A DNA stretch of 64,000 nt from Halorarius halobius (GTDB lineage Archaea > Halobacteriota > Halobacteria > Halobacteriales > Haloarculaceae). The notes below the pieces were generated by a model. That model ran no database searches and had not been told where the DNA came from. It saw only the letters and a list, made by a program, of their open reading frames with translations. The DNA lies in NCBI RefSeq assembly GCF_024298865.1, contig NZ_CP101161.1, forward strand, positions 517,227 to 581,226, given 5' to 3'. Positions 52,864 to 62,270 of the stretch are shown here, in pieces (positions within the stretch are counted from its first letter, which is position 1; every line of letters starts with the position of its first letter). Made by a program: the position numbers and the translations under genes.

Positions 52864-52888
52864 TCCCCGGCGGTCGCATCCGGCGGGG

Positions 52889-53026
52889 ATGAGCGCCAGA
52901 GACGCACTTCCCACGGGGCTCGCGCTGGGCGGCCGCCACCTGCCGCGGCTCCACCCCCGTCGACTTCTCGGCCTGCTGGCGACGCTGGTCGCCCTCTACT
53001 ACCTCGTCACGCGGCAGGAGCGCTGA
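52889..53026 (+). CDS. Small single-helix membrane protein, 45 residues
   Basis: The peptide begins MSARDALPTGLALGGRHLPRLHPRRL and ends with one membrane helix and a RQER tail. Too short for family assignment. A TATA box at the leaderless distance supports it. It is followed by a second small gene with its own promoter. Confidence 0.55.
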   Translation: MSARDALPTGLALGGRHLPRLHPRRLLGLLATLVALYYLVTRQER

Positions 53027-53040
53027 AAACTACCCGTACG

Positions 53041-53047
53041 TTTATTG
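53041..53047 (+). promoter_or_regulatory. TATA box of the small gene at 53074
   Basis: TTTATTG lies 27-33 bases before the ATG at 53074. Confidence 0.5.
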
Positions 53048-53073
53048 TAGTTGCTCCGAAACGCCGGGAGAAG

Positions 53074-53202
53074 ATGGCGACGAGCTACGGGACCCGGCTC
53101 ACGGTCCGGCTCACCGGCACGGCGTTCGCGCTGTCGGGGGCGGCTCCGGGGACGGCGGCGGCCGTCGGCCTGCTCGCGCTCGCCGTCGGCAGTTACGCCT
53201 GA
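53074..53202 (+). CDS. Small membrane protein, 42 residues
   Basis: The peptide begins MATSYGTRLTVRLTGTAFALSG and has one or two short hydrophobic helices ending VGSYA. It overlaps the end of the convergent hisA gene by ten bases. A well-placed TATA box supports it; no homologue can be named. Confidence 0.5.
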   Translation: MATSYGTRLTVRLTGTAFALSGAAPGTAAAVGLLALAVGSYA

Positions 53203-53918
53203 ACCGCGGCCGCGGCCTCCTCCAGCGTGAACCGGCCCTCGTACAGTGCCGTCCCCACGACGACGGCGGCGGCACCCGCGTCGGCGAGCGCGCGCACGTC
53301 CGAAAGCGTCGCCACGCCGCCCGACGCGACGACCGGCACGTCGACCGCGTCCACGACCCGCTCGACCGGCCCGGTGCGGACACCATCTAGCTGTCCTTCG
53401 ACGTCCACGTCGGTAAACAGGATGGCGCCCGCACCGAGTTCCTCGTAGCGGGCCGCGGCCTCGGCAGGGTCGAGTCCCGTCCCCTCGGTCCAGCCGGAGA
53501 CGACGACTTCGCCGTCCTTCGCGTCGAGGCTCACCATCACGCTCCCCGGATGCTCCGCGGAGATGTCGGCGACGATGTCGGGGGTCTCGACGGCGGCGGT
53601 GCCGAGGATGACCCGGTCGACGCCCGCATCGAGCAGGCCGACCGCGTCCTCGGCGGTGCGGATGCCGCCGCCCAGTTGCACGTCGACGTCGACGGCCTCG
53701 ACGATGCGCTCGACGGCCGGCGCGTTCGCCCGCTCGCCCTCGAACGCGCCGTCGAGGTCGACGAGATGGAGCGTGTCGGCGCCGGCCTCGACCCACCGCT
53801 CGGCCGCCTCCACGGGGTCGCCGTACGTCGTCCCGGTGCCGCGCTCGCCGCCCACCAGTTGGACCACCTGCCCGTCCTGCATGTCGACGGCGGGGACCAC
53901 CTCGAACTGCTCGAACAT
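53193..53918 (-). CDS. hisA: ProFAR isomerase
   Basis: The 241-residue TIM barrel has the paired phosphate sites GGGIRTAED and ASGGVATLSDV and the catalytic Asp residues in VPAVDMQDGQ and LFTDVDVEGQL. It isomerises ProFAR to PRFAR, step four of histidine synthesis. It lies 3 kb from hisB with tryptophanase between them, so the his genes are spread out rather than in one operon. Confidence 0.97.
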   Translation of the reverse strand: MFEQFEVVPAVDMQDGQVVQLVGGERGTGTTYGDPVEAAERWVEAGADTLHLVDLDGAFEGERANAPAVERIVEAVDVDVQLGGGIRTAEDAVGLLDAGVDRVILGTAAVETPDIVADISAEHPGSVMVSLDAKDGEVVVSGWTEGTGLDPAEAAARYEELGAGAILFTDVDVEGQLDGVRTGPVERVVDAVDVPVVASGGVATLSDVRALADAGAAAVVVGTALYEGRFTLEEAAAAVQA

Positions 53919-54047
53919 GGCCGACGATTCGGGAGCGAGCGGGTAAAGCCGTCGGATGGCCGAGGCGTCGGGCGTCCGGTTCCCGCGCCGGAGTCGACGT
54001 GCCCGTTCGAGCGTGGAGTTAAGTCGCGGGCCTGCGACCACCATCGC

Positions 54048-55238
54048 GTGTCGTCGCTCCTGTTGCTCGTCGGAATCGCCGTCGCCGCCTTCGTCGGGTA
54101 CAACGTGGGCGGCGCGACCACGGGGGTGGCGTTCGGCCCGGCCGTCGGCGCCGGCGTCGTCTCGAAACTCGTCGCCGGGGTGTTGATGGCCGTCTGCTTC
54201 TTCGCCGGCGGCTGGACGCTGGGCCGCAACGTCGTCGAGACGCTGGGCGGCCGCATCGTCCCCGCTGAACTGTTCACCCTGGAGGTGAGCATCGGCGTCC
54301 TCTTCTTCATCGGGGTCGCGCTTCTGGTGTCGAACATGTTCGGCGTCCCCGCCTCCACCTCGATGACAGCCGTGGGTGCCATCGCCGGACTGGGGCTGGC
54401 GACCGGGCGGCTCGACTGGGCGGTGATGGGTCGCATCGTCTCGTGGTGGTTCGTCGCGCCCATCATCGCGTTCTGGGTCAGCGCCGTCGTCGGCCGGTAC
54501 TTCTACCCGGCCATCGACCGCTGGGTCGCCATCGACCGGAGCGGCGGCGGACTGTTCGCTCTCGACCAGTCGGGAGCGGTTCCGCGGCCGGCGCTCGGCC
54601 CGGGGACGACCCGCCGGGAGGCGACCGGGGCCGTACTCGTCGTGCTCATCGGCTGTTACATGGCGTTCAGTTCGGGCGCGTCGAACACGGCAAACGCCGT
54701 CGCGCCGCTCGTGGGGTCGGAGGCGGTGGCGATGGAGCCGGCCATCCTGCTTGCCGGCGTCGCCACCGGTCTCGGCGCCGTGACCATCGCCCGCCGGACC
54801 CTGGAGACGGTCGGCAACGACCTCACTGACCTCCCCATCACCGCGGCCATCGTCGTCGCGGTCATCTCCGCGACCATCATCTCGGCGCTGTCGGCGCTGG
54901 GCATCCCCGCGAGTTTCGTCGTCGTCGCCACCATGAGCATCGTCGGGCTGGGGTGGGGGCGTGCGACCCGGACCGCGACGCTCCCGGGGACGGTCCGCGG
55001 CGAGGAGCCCGCGGTGTCGCTGGGGGCGCTCGACGCCGACGAGACGCCGCGGGTGGGCAACGAGGCGGATGGACGCGGCGACGAGGCGCCGCCCATCGGC
55101 GCCGAGGAGCCCGAGGACCTACCCGACTCCGACGACCTGTTCGAACCCCACCGGACGGCCCGCGTCATCCTGATGCAGAATCTCGTCCCCTCCGTGGCGA
55201 CGGCGGGCGCGTACGCGGTGTTCTCCGTCCTGCTTTGA
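54048..55238 (+). CDS. PiT-type inorganic phosphate permease, first copy
   Basis: The 396-residue protein has about ten membrane helices and the PiT family signatures YNVGGATTGVAFGPAVG near the start and SGASNTANAVAPLVGS in the second half (GANDVANA-type). An acidic loop (about 315-370) lies before the last helix. GTG start at 54048, with TTAAGT upstream as a likely TATA element. It moves phosphate with a cation. The second copy follows at once. Confidence 0.9.
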   Translation: MSSLLLLVGIAVAAFVGYNVGGATTGVAFGPAVGAGVVSKLVAGVLMAVCFFAGGWTLGRNVVETLGGRIVPAELFTLEVSIGVLFFIGVALLVSNMFGVPASTSMTAVGAIAGLGLATGRLDWAVMGRIVSWWFVAPIIAFWVSAVVGRYFYPAIDRWVAIDRSGGGLFALDQSGAVPRPALGPGTTRREATGAVLVVLIGCYMAFSSGASNTANAVAPLVGSEAVAMEPAILLAGVATGLGAVTIARRTLETVGNDLTDLPITAAIVVAVISATIISALSALGIPASFVVVATMSIVGLGWGRATRTATLPGTVRGEEPAVSLGALDADETPRVGNEADGRGDEAPPIGAEEPEDLPDSDDLFEPHRTARVILMQNLVPSVATAGAYAVFSVLL

Positions 55239-55313
55239 GCCCGCCGGGCGCTCCTGCCCTGGCCCCGCTGGGAAGAACCACGACTTAATCCCCTCGGCCA
55301 TCTAACCCCGAGT

Positions 55314-56438
55314 ATGCTCTCGGTACTGCTCGTCGTCGGGGTCGGGGTCGCCGCGTTCGTCGGGTTCAACATCGGCGGCTCCTCGACGGGCGTGGCGTTC
55401 GGGCCGGCGGTCGGGAGCGGTACCGTCAAGAAGACGGCCGCCGCCGCCCTGATGACCGGGTTCGCCCTGCTGGGCGGGTGGACGGTCGGCCGCAACGTCA
55501 TCGAGACGATGGGCGGCGACATCGTCCCCGCCTCCTACTTCACGCTGGCCGCCAGCGTCGCCATCCTCTTCTTCATAGGGCTGGCGCTTCTGGTGTCGAA
55601 CCTGTTCGGCGTCCCCGCCTCCACCTCCATGACGGCGGTGGGTGCCATCGCCGGTCTCGGCGTCGCCTCGGACGCGCTCAACTGGGAGGTGATGGGCCGC
55701 ATCGTCTCGTGGTGGCTCGTCGCGCCCATCATCGCGTTCTGGGTGTGTGCGGTCATCGGTCGCTACCTCTACCCGTATCTCGACGCCTGGTTCGAACTCG
55801 AGGAAGCGACCGGCGCCAAGGCGGCCGTCACGAAACTCCTCGTCGTCGGCATCGGCTGTTACATGGCCTTTTCCGCGGGCGCGTCGAACGTCGCCAACGC
55901 CGTCGCGCCGCTCGTGGGAAGCGGCGTCATCTCGGTCGACGTGGGCGTCCTGTTGGCGGGCGGCGCCATCGGCCTCGGCGCCTTCACCATCGCCCGCCGG
56001 ACGCTCGACACCGTCGGCAACGACCTCACGGACCTCCCGCTTCTGGCGGCGCTGGTCGTCGAGACGGTGTCGGCGAGCCTCATCACGTTCCTCTCGCAGA
56101 TCGGCATCCCCGCGTCGCTTGCGGTGTCGGCGACGATGTGCATCGTCGGCCTCGGCTGGGGGCGGGCGAGCCGGACCACGCGGCTCTCGGATGCGGCCAC
56201 CTCCGCGATGCGTGGCCCGCCGGACGAGGACGACGTGGCCGCAGACGGCCGCGGCGACGGCGCGAGCGACGAGCCCGACGACGCGGCGGTGCCGCGCATC
56301 GGCGACGAGGACCCCGACGACGTCTCGCCCCGGGACCTGTTCGACCCCTCGACGACCGGCCGGGTCATCGGCCTGTGGATACTCACGCCGACCATGTCGG
56401 CAGTCGCCTCGTATCTCGTGTTCCGGTTCCTGCTGTAA
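55314..56438 (+). CDS. PiT-type inorganic phosphate permease, second copy
   Basis: The 374-residue protein shares motifs and topology with its neighbour (FNIGGSSTGVAFGPAVG, SAGASNVANAVAPLVGS, TVGNDLTDLP). The nucleotide likeness of the core blocks suggests a tandem duplication, while loops and the acidic region differ. A TTAA element about 28 bases before the ATG suggests independent expression. No phoU gene is next to either copy. Confidence 0.9.
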   Translation: MLSVLLVVGVGVAAFVGFNIGGSSTGVAFGPAVGSGTVKKTAAAALMTGFALLGGWTVGRNVIETMGGDIVPASYFTLAASVAILFFIGLALLVSNLFGVPASTSMTAVGAIAGLGVASDALNWEVMGRIVSWWLVAPIIAFWVCAVIGRYLYPYLDAWFELEEATGAKAAVTKLLVVGIGCYMAFSAGASNVANAVAPLVGSGVISVDVGVLLAGGAIGLGAFTIARRTLDTVGNDLTDLPLLAALVVETVSASLITFLSQIGIPASLAVSATMCIVGLGWGRASRTTRLSDAATSAMRGPPDEDDVAADGRGDGASDEPDDAAVPRIGDEDPDDVSPRDLFDPSTTGRVIGLWILTPTMSAVASYLVFRFLL

Positions 56439-56525
56439 CTGACCGACGGTCGCACCCGGTTTTTCATGGGGTACGGGCCGCGAAACGGCACCCTTTAACA
56501 GGCCGGGGGGCGTACCGCCGGCTTG

Positions 56526-56915
56526 ATGCCCACGGTAGAATACCTCAACTACGAAGTGCTGGACGACCACGGCTGGTCGCTCGACGACGACGGCCTCTTC
56601 GACGAGGCGGCCGATGCCGGCCTCGACGACGAGGACTACGGGACGCTCGACGTCAACGAGGGCGAGTACATCCTCGAGGCCGCCGAGGCGCAGGGGTACG
56701 ATTGGCCCTTCTCCTGTCGTGCCGGCGCGTGTGCGAACTGCGCGGCCATCGTCAAGGAGGGCGACATCGACATGGACATGCAACAGATCCTCTCCGACGA
56801 GGAGGTCGAGGACAAGAACGTCCGCCTGACCTGCATCGGCTCGCCCGCCGCCGACACGGTCAAAATCGTCTACAACGCCAAGCACCTCGACTACCTCCAG
56901 AACCGCGTCATCTGA
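56526..56915 (+). CDS. fer: Halophilic 2Fe-2S ferredoxin
   Basis: The 129-residue protein has the plant-type cluster ligands Cys64, Cys69 and Cys72 ([10 protein letters not shown]) plus Cys103. It also has the acidic N-terminal insert (about 20-45) typical of haloarchaeal ferredoxins. It carries electrons for 2-oxoacid oxidoreductases and other enzymes. It faces a cytochrome P450 gene; P450 could take electrons from it (inference). ATG 56526 was preferred to a TTG just before it. Confidence 0.95.
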   Translation: MPTVEYLNYEVLDDHGWSLDDDGLFDEAADAGLDDEDYGTLDVNEGEYILEAAEAQGYDWPFSCRAGACANCAAIVKEGDIDMDMQQILSDEEVEDKNVRLTCIGSPAADTVKIVYNAKHLDYLQNRVI

Positions 56916-56987
56916 CGGCTCGCGGCCGAACGCGACGGCCCGGGATTCGACGTTTTCTGCTATCGGCTCTGTCCCCGATACGGGGCG

Positions 56988-58442
56988 TCACCGCTCCGTG
57001 ACGAGGAACTCCTGGCCCGGCTCCATCCGGAGCGTCATCTCCGGCGACAGCGGCGGGCCGCCGTGTCGCCCCTCCTCGCCGAGATAGTAGAGGTCGTACT
57101 CGCGGCCGATGGTCGCCAAGGCGAGTTTCGCCTCCAGCAAGGCGAACTGGCGGCCGATGCAGATGCGCGGGCCGCCGCCGAACGGCGCGTACGCGAAGTC
57201 GTGTAACTGCTGGCGGAACTCGGGCGTCCAGCGGCTCGGGTCGAACGTGTGCGGGCGGTCGAAGTATCGGTCGTCGCGCTGGATGACGTGGAGCGCGACG
57301 TTGAGCCGCTCGCCCTCGGGGACGCGGTAGCCGTCGAAGGCCACGTCGTCGTCGGCCACGCGGGGGAGCGCGTACACCGGCGGGAACAGCCGAAGCGTCT
57401 CGGTCACGACCCGGTCGGTGACCGACAGCCGCCCGGCCTCCACGTCCGCGGCGGTCGGCGGCCCGTCGAGGTCGTCCACCTCCGCCTGGAACCGCTCGCG
57501 GACCTCCGGATGCTCCGCGAGCGCCCACAGCGCGAACGTGAGCGACGTGGTGGTGGTGTCGTGGCCGGCGAAGATGATGGTCACCATCTGGTCGCGGAGG
57601 TCGTCGTCGGTCAACATGCCCGAATCGACCAGCCCCGACTCGCGGAGACCGACCAGCAACGACATCAGGTCGTCCGCTTCCGTCGGGTCGCTCGGCGGGT
57701 CCTCGGCCGCCTCTGCGAGCAGTCGGTCCGCCTCCCGCTGGAGCGTCTCCTTCCCCTCGGCGAACCGGCGGCGGGCGGGCGTCGGCACCCAGTCGGGGAG
57801 CGCGTACGACGTGGGGACGAACCAGTCGTGGAGCCGTTCGGCCGCGCGGCGAACCTGCTCGTCGCCGTTGAGTTCGAGCTCCCGCCCGAGGATGGCCGCA
57901 AACAGCACGTCGAGCGTCATGTCGGTCATCTCGCTTTGCAGGTCGAGTCGCTGGCCATCCTGCCAGCCGTCGACGCGGCGCTGTACCTGCTCGACCATCG
58001 TGTCGGCGTACCCCTGGACGCTCTCGCGGACGAAGAGTGGCTGGAGCGTCCCCCGCTGGTCGCGCCACTGCTCTCCCTCCACGGTCAAGAGGCCGTCGCC
58101 GAACGCGATGCCGAAGTCGTCGGACTTCCGGAACCGGTCGCGCTCGGTGAGGAACACGCGCTTGGAGTGGTCGGGGTGACAGAGCTGATACCAGTCGCCG
58201 ACGCCCGCGAGATGGACGCGGAACACGTCGCTCTCGGACGCGCCCCGCTCCAGCAGTCGGACCGGGTCGCGCATGTAGTGGAGCGAGTGGACGAGCCGGT
58301 GGTCGAGCGTCGACGGGTACGGCGGTAGCGGCTGTGTCGTCGGGTCGGCGGCCGTCGCGTCCGCCGTCTCCTCGGCGACGTCGGTCGCGCCGTCGTCGAC
58401 CGTGTCGACGCGGCCACCAGTCGGGCCGGTCTCCGAACTCAT
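56988..58442 (-). CDS. Cytochrome P450
   Basis: The 484-residue soluble protein has all P450 landmarks: the I-helix AGHDTT (292-297), ExxR (Glu348/Arg351), and the heme loop FGGGPRICIG with Cys428. An acidic N-terminal extension of about 35 residues replaces a membrane anchor. It resembles the haloarchaeal CYP174-like group, whose substrate is unclear. The redox partner could be the ferredoxin gene next door, but no reductase gene is seen. Confidence 0.93.
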   Translation of the reverse strand: MSSETGPTGGRVDTVDDGATDVAEETADATAADPTTQPLPPYPSTLDHRLVHSLHYMRDPVRLLERGASESDVFRVHLAGVGDWYQLCHPDHSKRVFLTERDRFRKSDDFGIAFGDGLLTVEGEQWRDQRGTLQPLFVRESVQGYADTMVEQVQRRVDGWQDGQRLDLQSEMTDMTLDVLFAAILGRELELNGDEQVRRAAERLHDWFVPTSYALPDWVPTPARRRFAEGKETLQREADRLLAEAAEDPPSDPTEADDLMSLLVGLRESGLVDSGMLTDDDLRDQMVTIIFAGHDTTTTSLTFALWALAEHPEVRERFQAEVDDLDGPPTAADVEAGRLSVTDRVVTETLRLFPPVYALPRVADDDVAFDGYRVPEGERLNVALHVIQRDDRYFDRPHTFDPSRWTPEFRQQLHDFAYAPFGGGPRICIGRQFALLEAKLALATIGREYDLYYLGEEGRHGGPPLSPEMTLRMEPGQEFLVTER

Positions 58443-58536
58443 ACGTCACCCGTTGCCACGTCGAGAGTTGACGGTCGTGCCTCCCATCGAAGGACAGTAT
58501 TTACCGCAACGCTGGCGGCCGAGGACGGTCGCATGC

Positions 58537-59094
58537 TCAGCCGTCGACCGCCGAAAGCAGGTCGGCGGTGGTCACCACGTCGGCGAACTCCCCCGAGAGG
58601 TGGGCGAGTGCCGTCCGGTGGGTCTCGCTCGCGGCTATCGTCTCGCCGTCGAACTCGCGGTCGAACGTCGCCGTCGCGTCCCGCACGACGACCGTCTCGA
58701 ATCCGAGGTTCTCGGCCATCCGTGTGGTCGTCGACACGCAGTGGTCGGTCGTCAGCCCGCAGACGACGACGCTGTCGACGCCCGCGTCGCGCAGTCGCGC
58801 TTCGAGGTCCGTCCCGACGAACGCGCTGTTGACCCGCTTGCGTATCACGGGTTCGCCCTCGCGCGGCTCGGCCTCGGGTTTGGGGGCGAAGCCGGGGTGG
58901 TCGCCCCGGAGCGGCGACCCGTCTTCGGTGGAGTCGTGGTGGACGTGGAACAGCGGCCAGCCGGCGGCGCGCCACGCCGCGAGCAGGTCCGCGACCCGCT
59001 GTTCGGCGTCGGGGTTGTTGCGCTGGCCCCACGCGGGGTCGTCGAACCCCTGTTGGACGTCGACGACGACCAGCGCCGCGCGCTCGGGGAGCAT
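58537..59094 (-). CDS. Isochorismatase/nicotinamidase-like cysteine hydrolase
   Basis: The 185-residue protein has the catalytic triad of the family: Asp12 (VVVDVQQ), Lys86 (IRKRVNSAF) and Cys119 (TTDHCVSTT). The family hydrolyses nicotinamide, isochorismate or related amides and vinyl ethers. Substrate uncertain. Cytoplasmic. It starts 253 bases from the divergent ACT-regulator gene. Confidence 0.9.
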   Translation of the reverse strand: MLPERAALVVVDVQQGFDDPAWGQRNNPDAEQRVADLLAAWRAAGWPLFHVHHDSTEDGSPLRGDHPGFAPKPEAEPREGEPVIRKRVNSAFVGTDLEARLRDAGVDSVVVCGLTTDHCVSTTTRMAENLGFETVVVRDATATFDREFDGETIAASETHRTALAHLSGEFADVVTTADLLSAVDG

Positions 59095-59230
59095 GCCCGG
59101 ACGGAGGGGCCCGCCGGGCAAAACGACTGCGATGGCTACGAATCGGTAGGCGACGGCGTGGCCGGCACCGACTCGAACGCACCACGGCCCTTCCGTCGGC
59201 GGTGCGGGGTCGGTCGGCCGACCCGAGAAC

Positions 59231-59244
59231 GAGCGGAGCGAGCG
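59231..59244. repeat. GAGCGGAGCGAGCG motif
   Basis: This 14-base motif also occurs (minus strand) in the hairpin before glmM. It is the kind of element repeated between many haloarchaeal genes. Confidence 0.45.
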
Positions 59245-59347
59245 CGTCGGGCGGTCGGGGACGCCGTCGTTACCGCGGTCGACACTACCGTCTCCGCGTC
59301 CCACCTCGCCCGGAAGCGACAAAACCCCGGGCCGCCACGACTCGGGC

Positions 59348-59851
59348 ATGTTCGACGAGATAATGGAGAAGTTCGCCGACTCCCCCGGCCAGCGGGAGGT
59401 GGTCCGGCTCTTGCTCGAACGGGGCTTCTCCGTCAACGACGAGGGGCGGGTCGTCTCGGGCGGCATCGAGATACCCAACACCGGCATCGCCCGCGAGGTG
59501 GGCGTCGACCGGCGGGTCGTCGACGCCACCACCAGCGCCATCCTCGAGGACCCGGAACTGGAGGAGATATTCCGCAACATCTCCTCGATTCCGTCGCTTA
59601 TGGACCTCGCGCCCGTCCTCGATTTGACCGTTCTCACCGTCCACGTCGTCGAGGCGGACGAACCCGGTATCGTCGCGCAGGTGACGACGCTCATCGCGGA
59701 CCGCGACATCTCCATCCGCCAGACCGTCAGCGAGGACCCCGAGTTCACCGACGAGCCGAAGCTGTACGTCATCACGGACGAACCGCTCCCGGGCGACCTA
59801 CTGAACGACCTCACCGACCTGCCGTTCGTCCGGAAGGTCGAACTGGAGTAG
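59348..59851 (+). CDS. ACT-domain amino-acid metabolism regulator
   Basis: The 167-residue protein has an N-terminal winged-helix-like part ([19 protein letters not shown] to [20 protein letters not shown]) and a C-terminal ACT domain (about 92-165, [21 protein letters not shown]). ACT domains bind amino acids and change DNA binding or enzyme activity. It lies one base before the IMPACT gene, so the two share a transcript. The amino acid sensed is unknown. Confidence 0.85.
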   Translation: MFDEIMEKFADSPGQREVVRLLLERGFSVNDEGRVVSGGIEIPNTGIAREVGVDRRVVDATTSAILEDPELEEIFRNISSIPSLMDLAPVLDLTVLTVHVVEADEPGIVAQVTTLIADRDISIRQTVSEDPEFTDEPKLYVITDEPLPGDLLNDLTDLPFVRKVELE

Positions 59852-59852
59852 C

Positions 59853-60464
59853 GTGGCCGACGACGACGACGACAGCTATCGGACGCTCGCGGGGCCGGGG
59901 CGCGCCTCCTTCACCGTCCAGGGCTCGGAGTTCATCGGCCACGCCCGGCCAGTCGAAACGGTCGAGGCCGCGGAGGCGTTCCTCGCCGACATCGAGGCGG
60001 AGTACGACGACGCGACCCACAACGTCCCGGCCTACCGCGTTCGGGCGTCGCCGTTCCGGGAGTATTCGAGCGACGACGGCGAACCCTCGGGGAGCGCCGG
60101 CAAGCCGACGCTGAACGTCCTCCAGGGGCAGGAACTGGAGAACGTCGCCGTCGTCGTCACGCGCTACTACGGCGGCACGAACCTCGGCGTCGGCGGGCTG
60201 GTCAGCGCCTACGGCCGTGCTGTGAAGGAGGCAGTCGCCGCGGCGGGCGTCGTCGAGGCGGTGCCACACGAGCGGTTCGGCGTCACCGTCGCGTACGACG
60301 ACTCCGGCACCGTCCGGGGCCTCCTCGAGTCCGCGGGCGTCGAGTTCGACGCCGACTACGGCGAGGACGTCCAGTTCGATGTGCGGGCGCCCGTCGCCGA
60401 GGCGGGCGGTCTCCGCGACCGGATTCGGTCGGCGACGAGCGGGCGAGCCGACATCGAGCGGTAG
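59853..60464 (+). CDS. IMPACT/YigZ family protein
   Basis: The 203-residue protein has the family core [36 protein letters not shown] and [22 protein letters not shown]. Members are linked to translation control; yeast and mammal forms modulate Gcn2. The C-terminal part is the usual YigZ ferredoxin-like domain. GTG start one base after the preceding stop. Confidence 0.92.
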   Translation: MADDDDDSYRTLAGPGRASFTVQGSEFIGHARPVETVEAAEAFLADIEAEYDDATHNVPAYRVRASPFREYSSDDGEPSGSAGKPTLNVLQGQELENVAVVVTRYYGGTNLGVGGLVSAYGRAVKEAVAAAGVVEAVPHERFGVTVAYDDSGTVRGLLESAGVEFDADYGEDVQFDVRAPVAEAGGLRDRIRSATSGRADIER

Positions 60465-60577
60465 CGAGCCGAATCGCACGAGGGCGCGGCGTCAGACGGC
60501 TGTCGTGCGAAAATTCCGCTGGAGATAGGTTCCGGTCGCAGTCCGTGGGATTTCCACACGAAGAGAGGGGGTTCAAG

Positions 60578-60605
60578 CGCTCGACGGCGTCGCTGGCGTC
60601 GAGCG
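60578..60605. repeat. Nine-base inverted repeat
   Basis: CGCTCGACG and CGTCGAGCG pair perfectly around a ten-base loop. In RNA this is a stable hairpin 114 bases past the IMPACT stop. Confidence 0.65.
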
Positions 60606-60652
60606 GGCGTCGGGACCTCCCGCTACCCGGGCCCGTCACTTGAAAGAACCGA

Positions 60653-60671
60653 CTCGTCGGTCACCGACGAG
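60653..60671. repeat. Near-perfect 19-base palindrome
   Basis: CTCGTCGGT and ACCGACGAG match perfectly around a single base. The lack of a loop makes it look more like a protein-binding site in DNA than an RNA hairpin. Confidence 0.65.
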
Positions 60672-60712
60672 AGCTCCACTGCGCGCCTCGTCGCTCGCGG
60701 TACCAGGCTCTT

Positions 60713-60810
60713 CCTTCGGTCGCAGGACCGAGGTTCTCCCTTCGGTCGAATCTCGCTGTTCACGGTTCGCTTCGCTCACCGGTCACTATTCCGAGGCCCC
60801 CCTTCGGTCG
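60713..60810 (+). repeat. Three CCTTCGGTCG copies
   Basis: Identical ten-base copies at 60713, 60739 and 60801, each next to a short inverse match (GACCGAGG or CCGAGG) able to pair with it. Confidence 0.6.
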
Positions 60811-60817
60811 GCCTCCT

Positions 60818-61492
60818 CTACGTCGTCCTGAACGCGCGGTCCCCCGCGTCGCCGAGACCGGGAACGATGAACCCGTCGTCGTCGAGTCGCTCGTCGATGG
60901 CGACGGTGAGCACGTCGGCCGCCGGGAACTCCTCGCCGACGCGGACGAGGCCCGGCGGCGCGGCGACGGCCGACAGCACCAGCAGGCGTTCGGGGTCGCC
61001 GTTCGCCATGATTTCGTCGAGCACGGCGACCATCGTCGACCCGGTGGCGAGCATCGGGTCCGCGACGATGACGGTGTCGTCCGGTTTGATGTCGGGGAGT
61101 TTCACGTAGTCGATGGTGATGGGAAACTCGCCGTCGTCGTTCATCCCGGCCGCCTCGTCGCGGCCCGCCGAGATGACCCCCTGCTTCGCGCGGGGGAACG
61201 CCTTCAACAGCCCCTCGACGAACGGCGTCGCCGCCCGCAGGACGTTGACGATGACGACGTCGTCGAGCCCCTTCACGCGCTCGCCGGTCGTCTCCGCCAG
61301 CGGGGTCGTGATGGAGACGTACTCGGTCTCCATCAGCCCGTCGATGATTTCGTAGCCGCAGATGCGCCCCAGTTTGACGAGCCCCTTCCGGAACCCGACC
61401 TGTTCGGTCTCGACCGAGCGGAGCCGCGAGAGGGTGTGTTTCGCCAGCGCGTGGCCCACCACGTAGGCGTCGTCGCGGTCCTCGATGGTCAT
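60818..61492 (-). CDS. upp: Uracil phosphoribosyltransferase
   Basis: The 224-residue protein has the PRPP loop [17 protein letters not shown] and the uracil-binding [12 protein letters not shown] at the C-terminus. It makes UMP from uracil and PRPP for pyrimidine salvage. ATG 61492 (MTIEDRDD) was preferred to an upstream in-frame ATG. Confidence 0.96.
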   Translation of the reverse strand: MTIEDRDDAYVVGHALAKHTLSRLRSVETEQVGFRKGLVKLGRICGYEIIDGLMETEYVSITTPLAETTGERVKGLDDVVIVNVLRAATPFVEGLLKAFPRAKQGVISAGRDEAAGMNDDGEFPITIDYVKLPDIKPDDTVIVADPMLATGSTMVAVLDEIMANGDPERLLVLSAVAAPPGLVRVGEEFPAADVLTVAIDERLDDDGFIVPGLGDAGDRAFRTT

Positions 61493-61586
61493 ACTCGGGG
61501 GACGTGTCGCTGTCGTCTTAAACCCCGCCGACACCGCGCTCGAAACCGAGGCCGGGATTAAGGCCCCGGGGGCTGAACAGCGGGTG

Positions 61587-62219
61587 ATGACCAGCCGCGA
61601 CCCACCGAGCGAGCCGAGCGGGACGATTCGTGTCCTCTACGTCGAGGACAACGACCAGACGGGGCCGCTGGTCCGCGAGTGGCTCGAGCGCCACGACAGC
61701 CGGTTCGACGTGTCGGTTGCGTTCTCGCTCGACGACGCCGGCGAGCGGCTCTCCGAGGAGTCGTTCGACGCGGTCGTGGCCGACTACCGGTTCCCCAACG
61801 GCACGGGGCTGGAGCTGGTCGGCGACGCCCGCGACGTCGACCCGGGGATGCCGTTCCTGCTGTACTCGGCGCTCGTCGACGACGAAGTACGGCGGGAGGC
61901 CGACGCCGCCGGCGTCACCGCCGTCGTCGAGAAGGGGGACGCGACACAGCTGAGCCGGCTGGCCGAACACGTTCTCACCGACCTCCGTGACCGGCCGGCC
62001 GAGCCCGAGGGCACCGAGGCGACGGAGGACCACCTGACCGCGTTCGCCGCGGAGGTGACCCACGACCTGCGGACGCCGCTGTCGGTCGCGCAGGGCCGAC
62101 TCGACCTGCTCGACCCCGACGGGGAGAGCGCCGAGCGACTGCGCGAGGCGCTCGACGACATCGAACGGGTGGTCGACTCGCTCCCGGAGCGGGCCAGGGA
62201 GTTCGACCCCGACGACTGA
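61587..62219 (+). CDS. Response-regulator receiver fused to HisKA-like fragment
   Basis: The 210-residue protein has a receiver domain (phospho-acceptor Asp66 in [12 protein letters not shown], late conserved Lys in VVEKGD) and a C-terminal HisKA dimerisation helix pair with [15 protein letters not shown] (His159). No ATPase domain follows before the stop. It may be a truncated hybrid kinase or a phosphotransfer protein that takes phosphate from another kinase. ATG 61587 was chosen since the upstream frame is intergenic. It is divergent from upp. Confidence 0.85.
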   Translation: MTSRDPPSEPSGTIRVLYVEDNDQTGPLVREWLERHDSRFDVSVAFSLDDAGERLSEESFDAVVADYRFPNGTGLELVGDARDVDPGMPFLLYSALVDDEVRREADAAGVTAVVEKGDATQLSRLAEHVLTDLRDRPAEPEGTEATEDHLTAFAAEVTHDLRTPLSVAQGRLDLLDPDGESAERLREALDDIERVVDSLPERAREFDPDD

Positions 62220-62270
62220 CGCCCCAGCCTCAACACGTATATTCCCCGAGACCGTACGCGGCACAAGCGA

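Larger units (their letters stand above)
60465..60817. other. Structured intergenic region between convergent genes
   Basis: These 353 bases between the ends of the IMPACT gene and upp hold no convincing gene. They carry two nine-base inverted repeats (60578-60605 and 60653-60671), three copies of CCTTCGGTCG (60713-60722, 60739-60748, 60801-60810) and other short hairpins. A stretch this rich in stems could be a terminator cluster, a structured RNA or the remains of a mobile repeat. Confidence 0.6.

Noticed and set aside
60640..60831. 63-codon frame in the region before upp
   Set aside because: It is built from the CCTTCGGTCG repeats and other stems and has a Ser/Arg-rich, low-information product. 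Such frames are often called as genes over haloarchaeal repeats.
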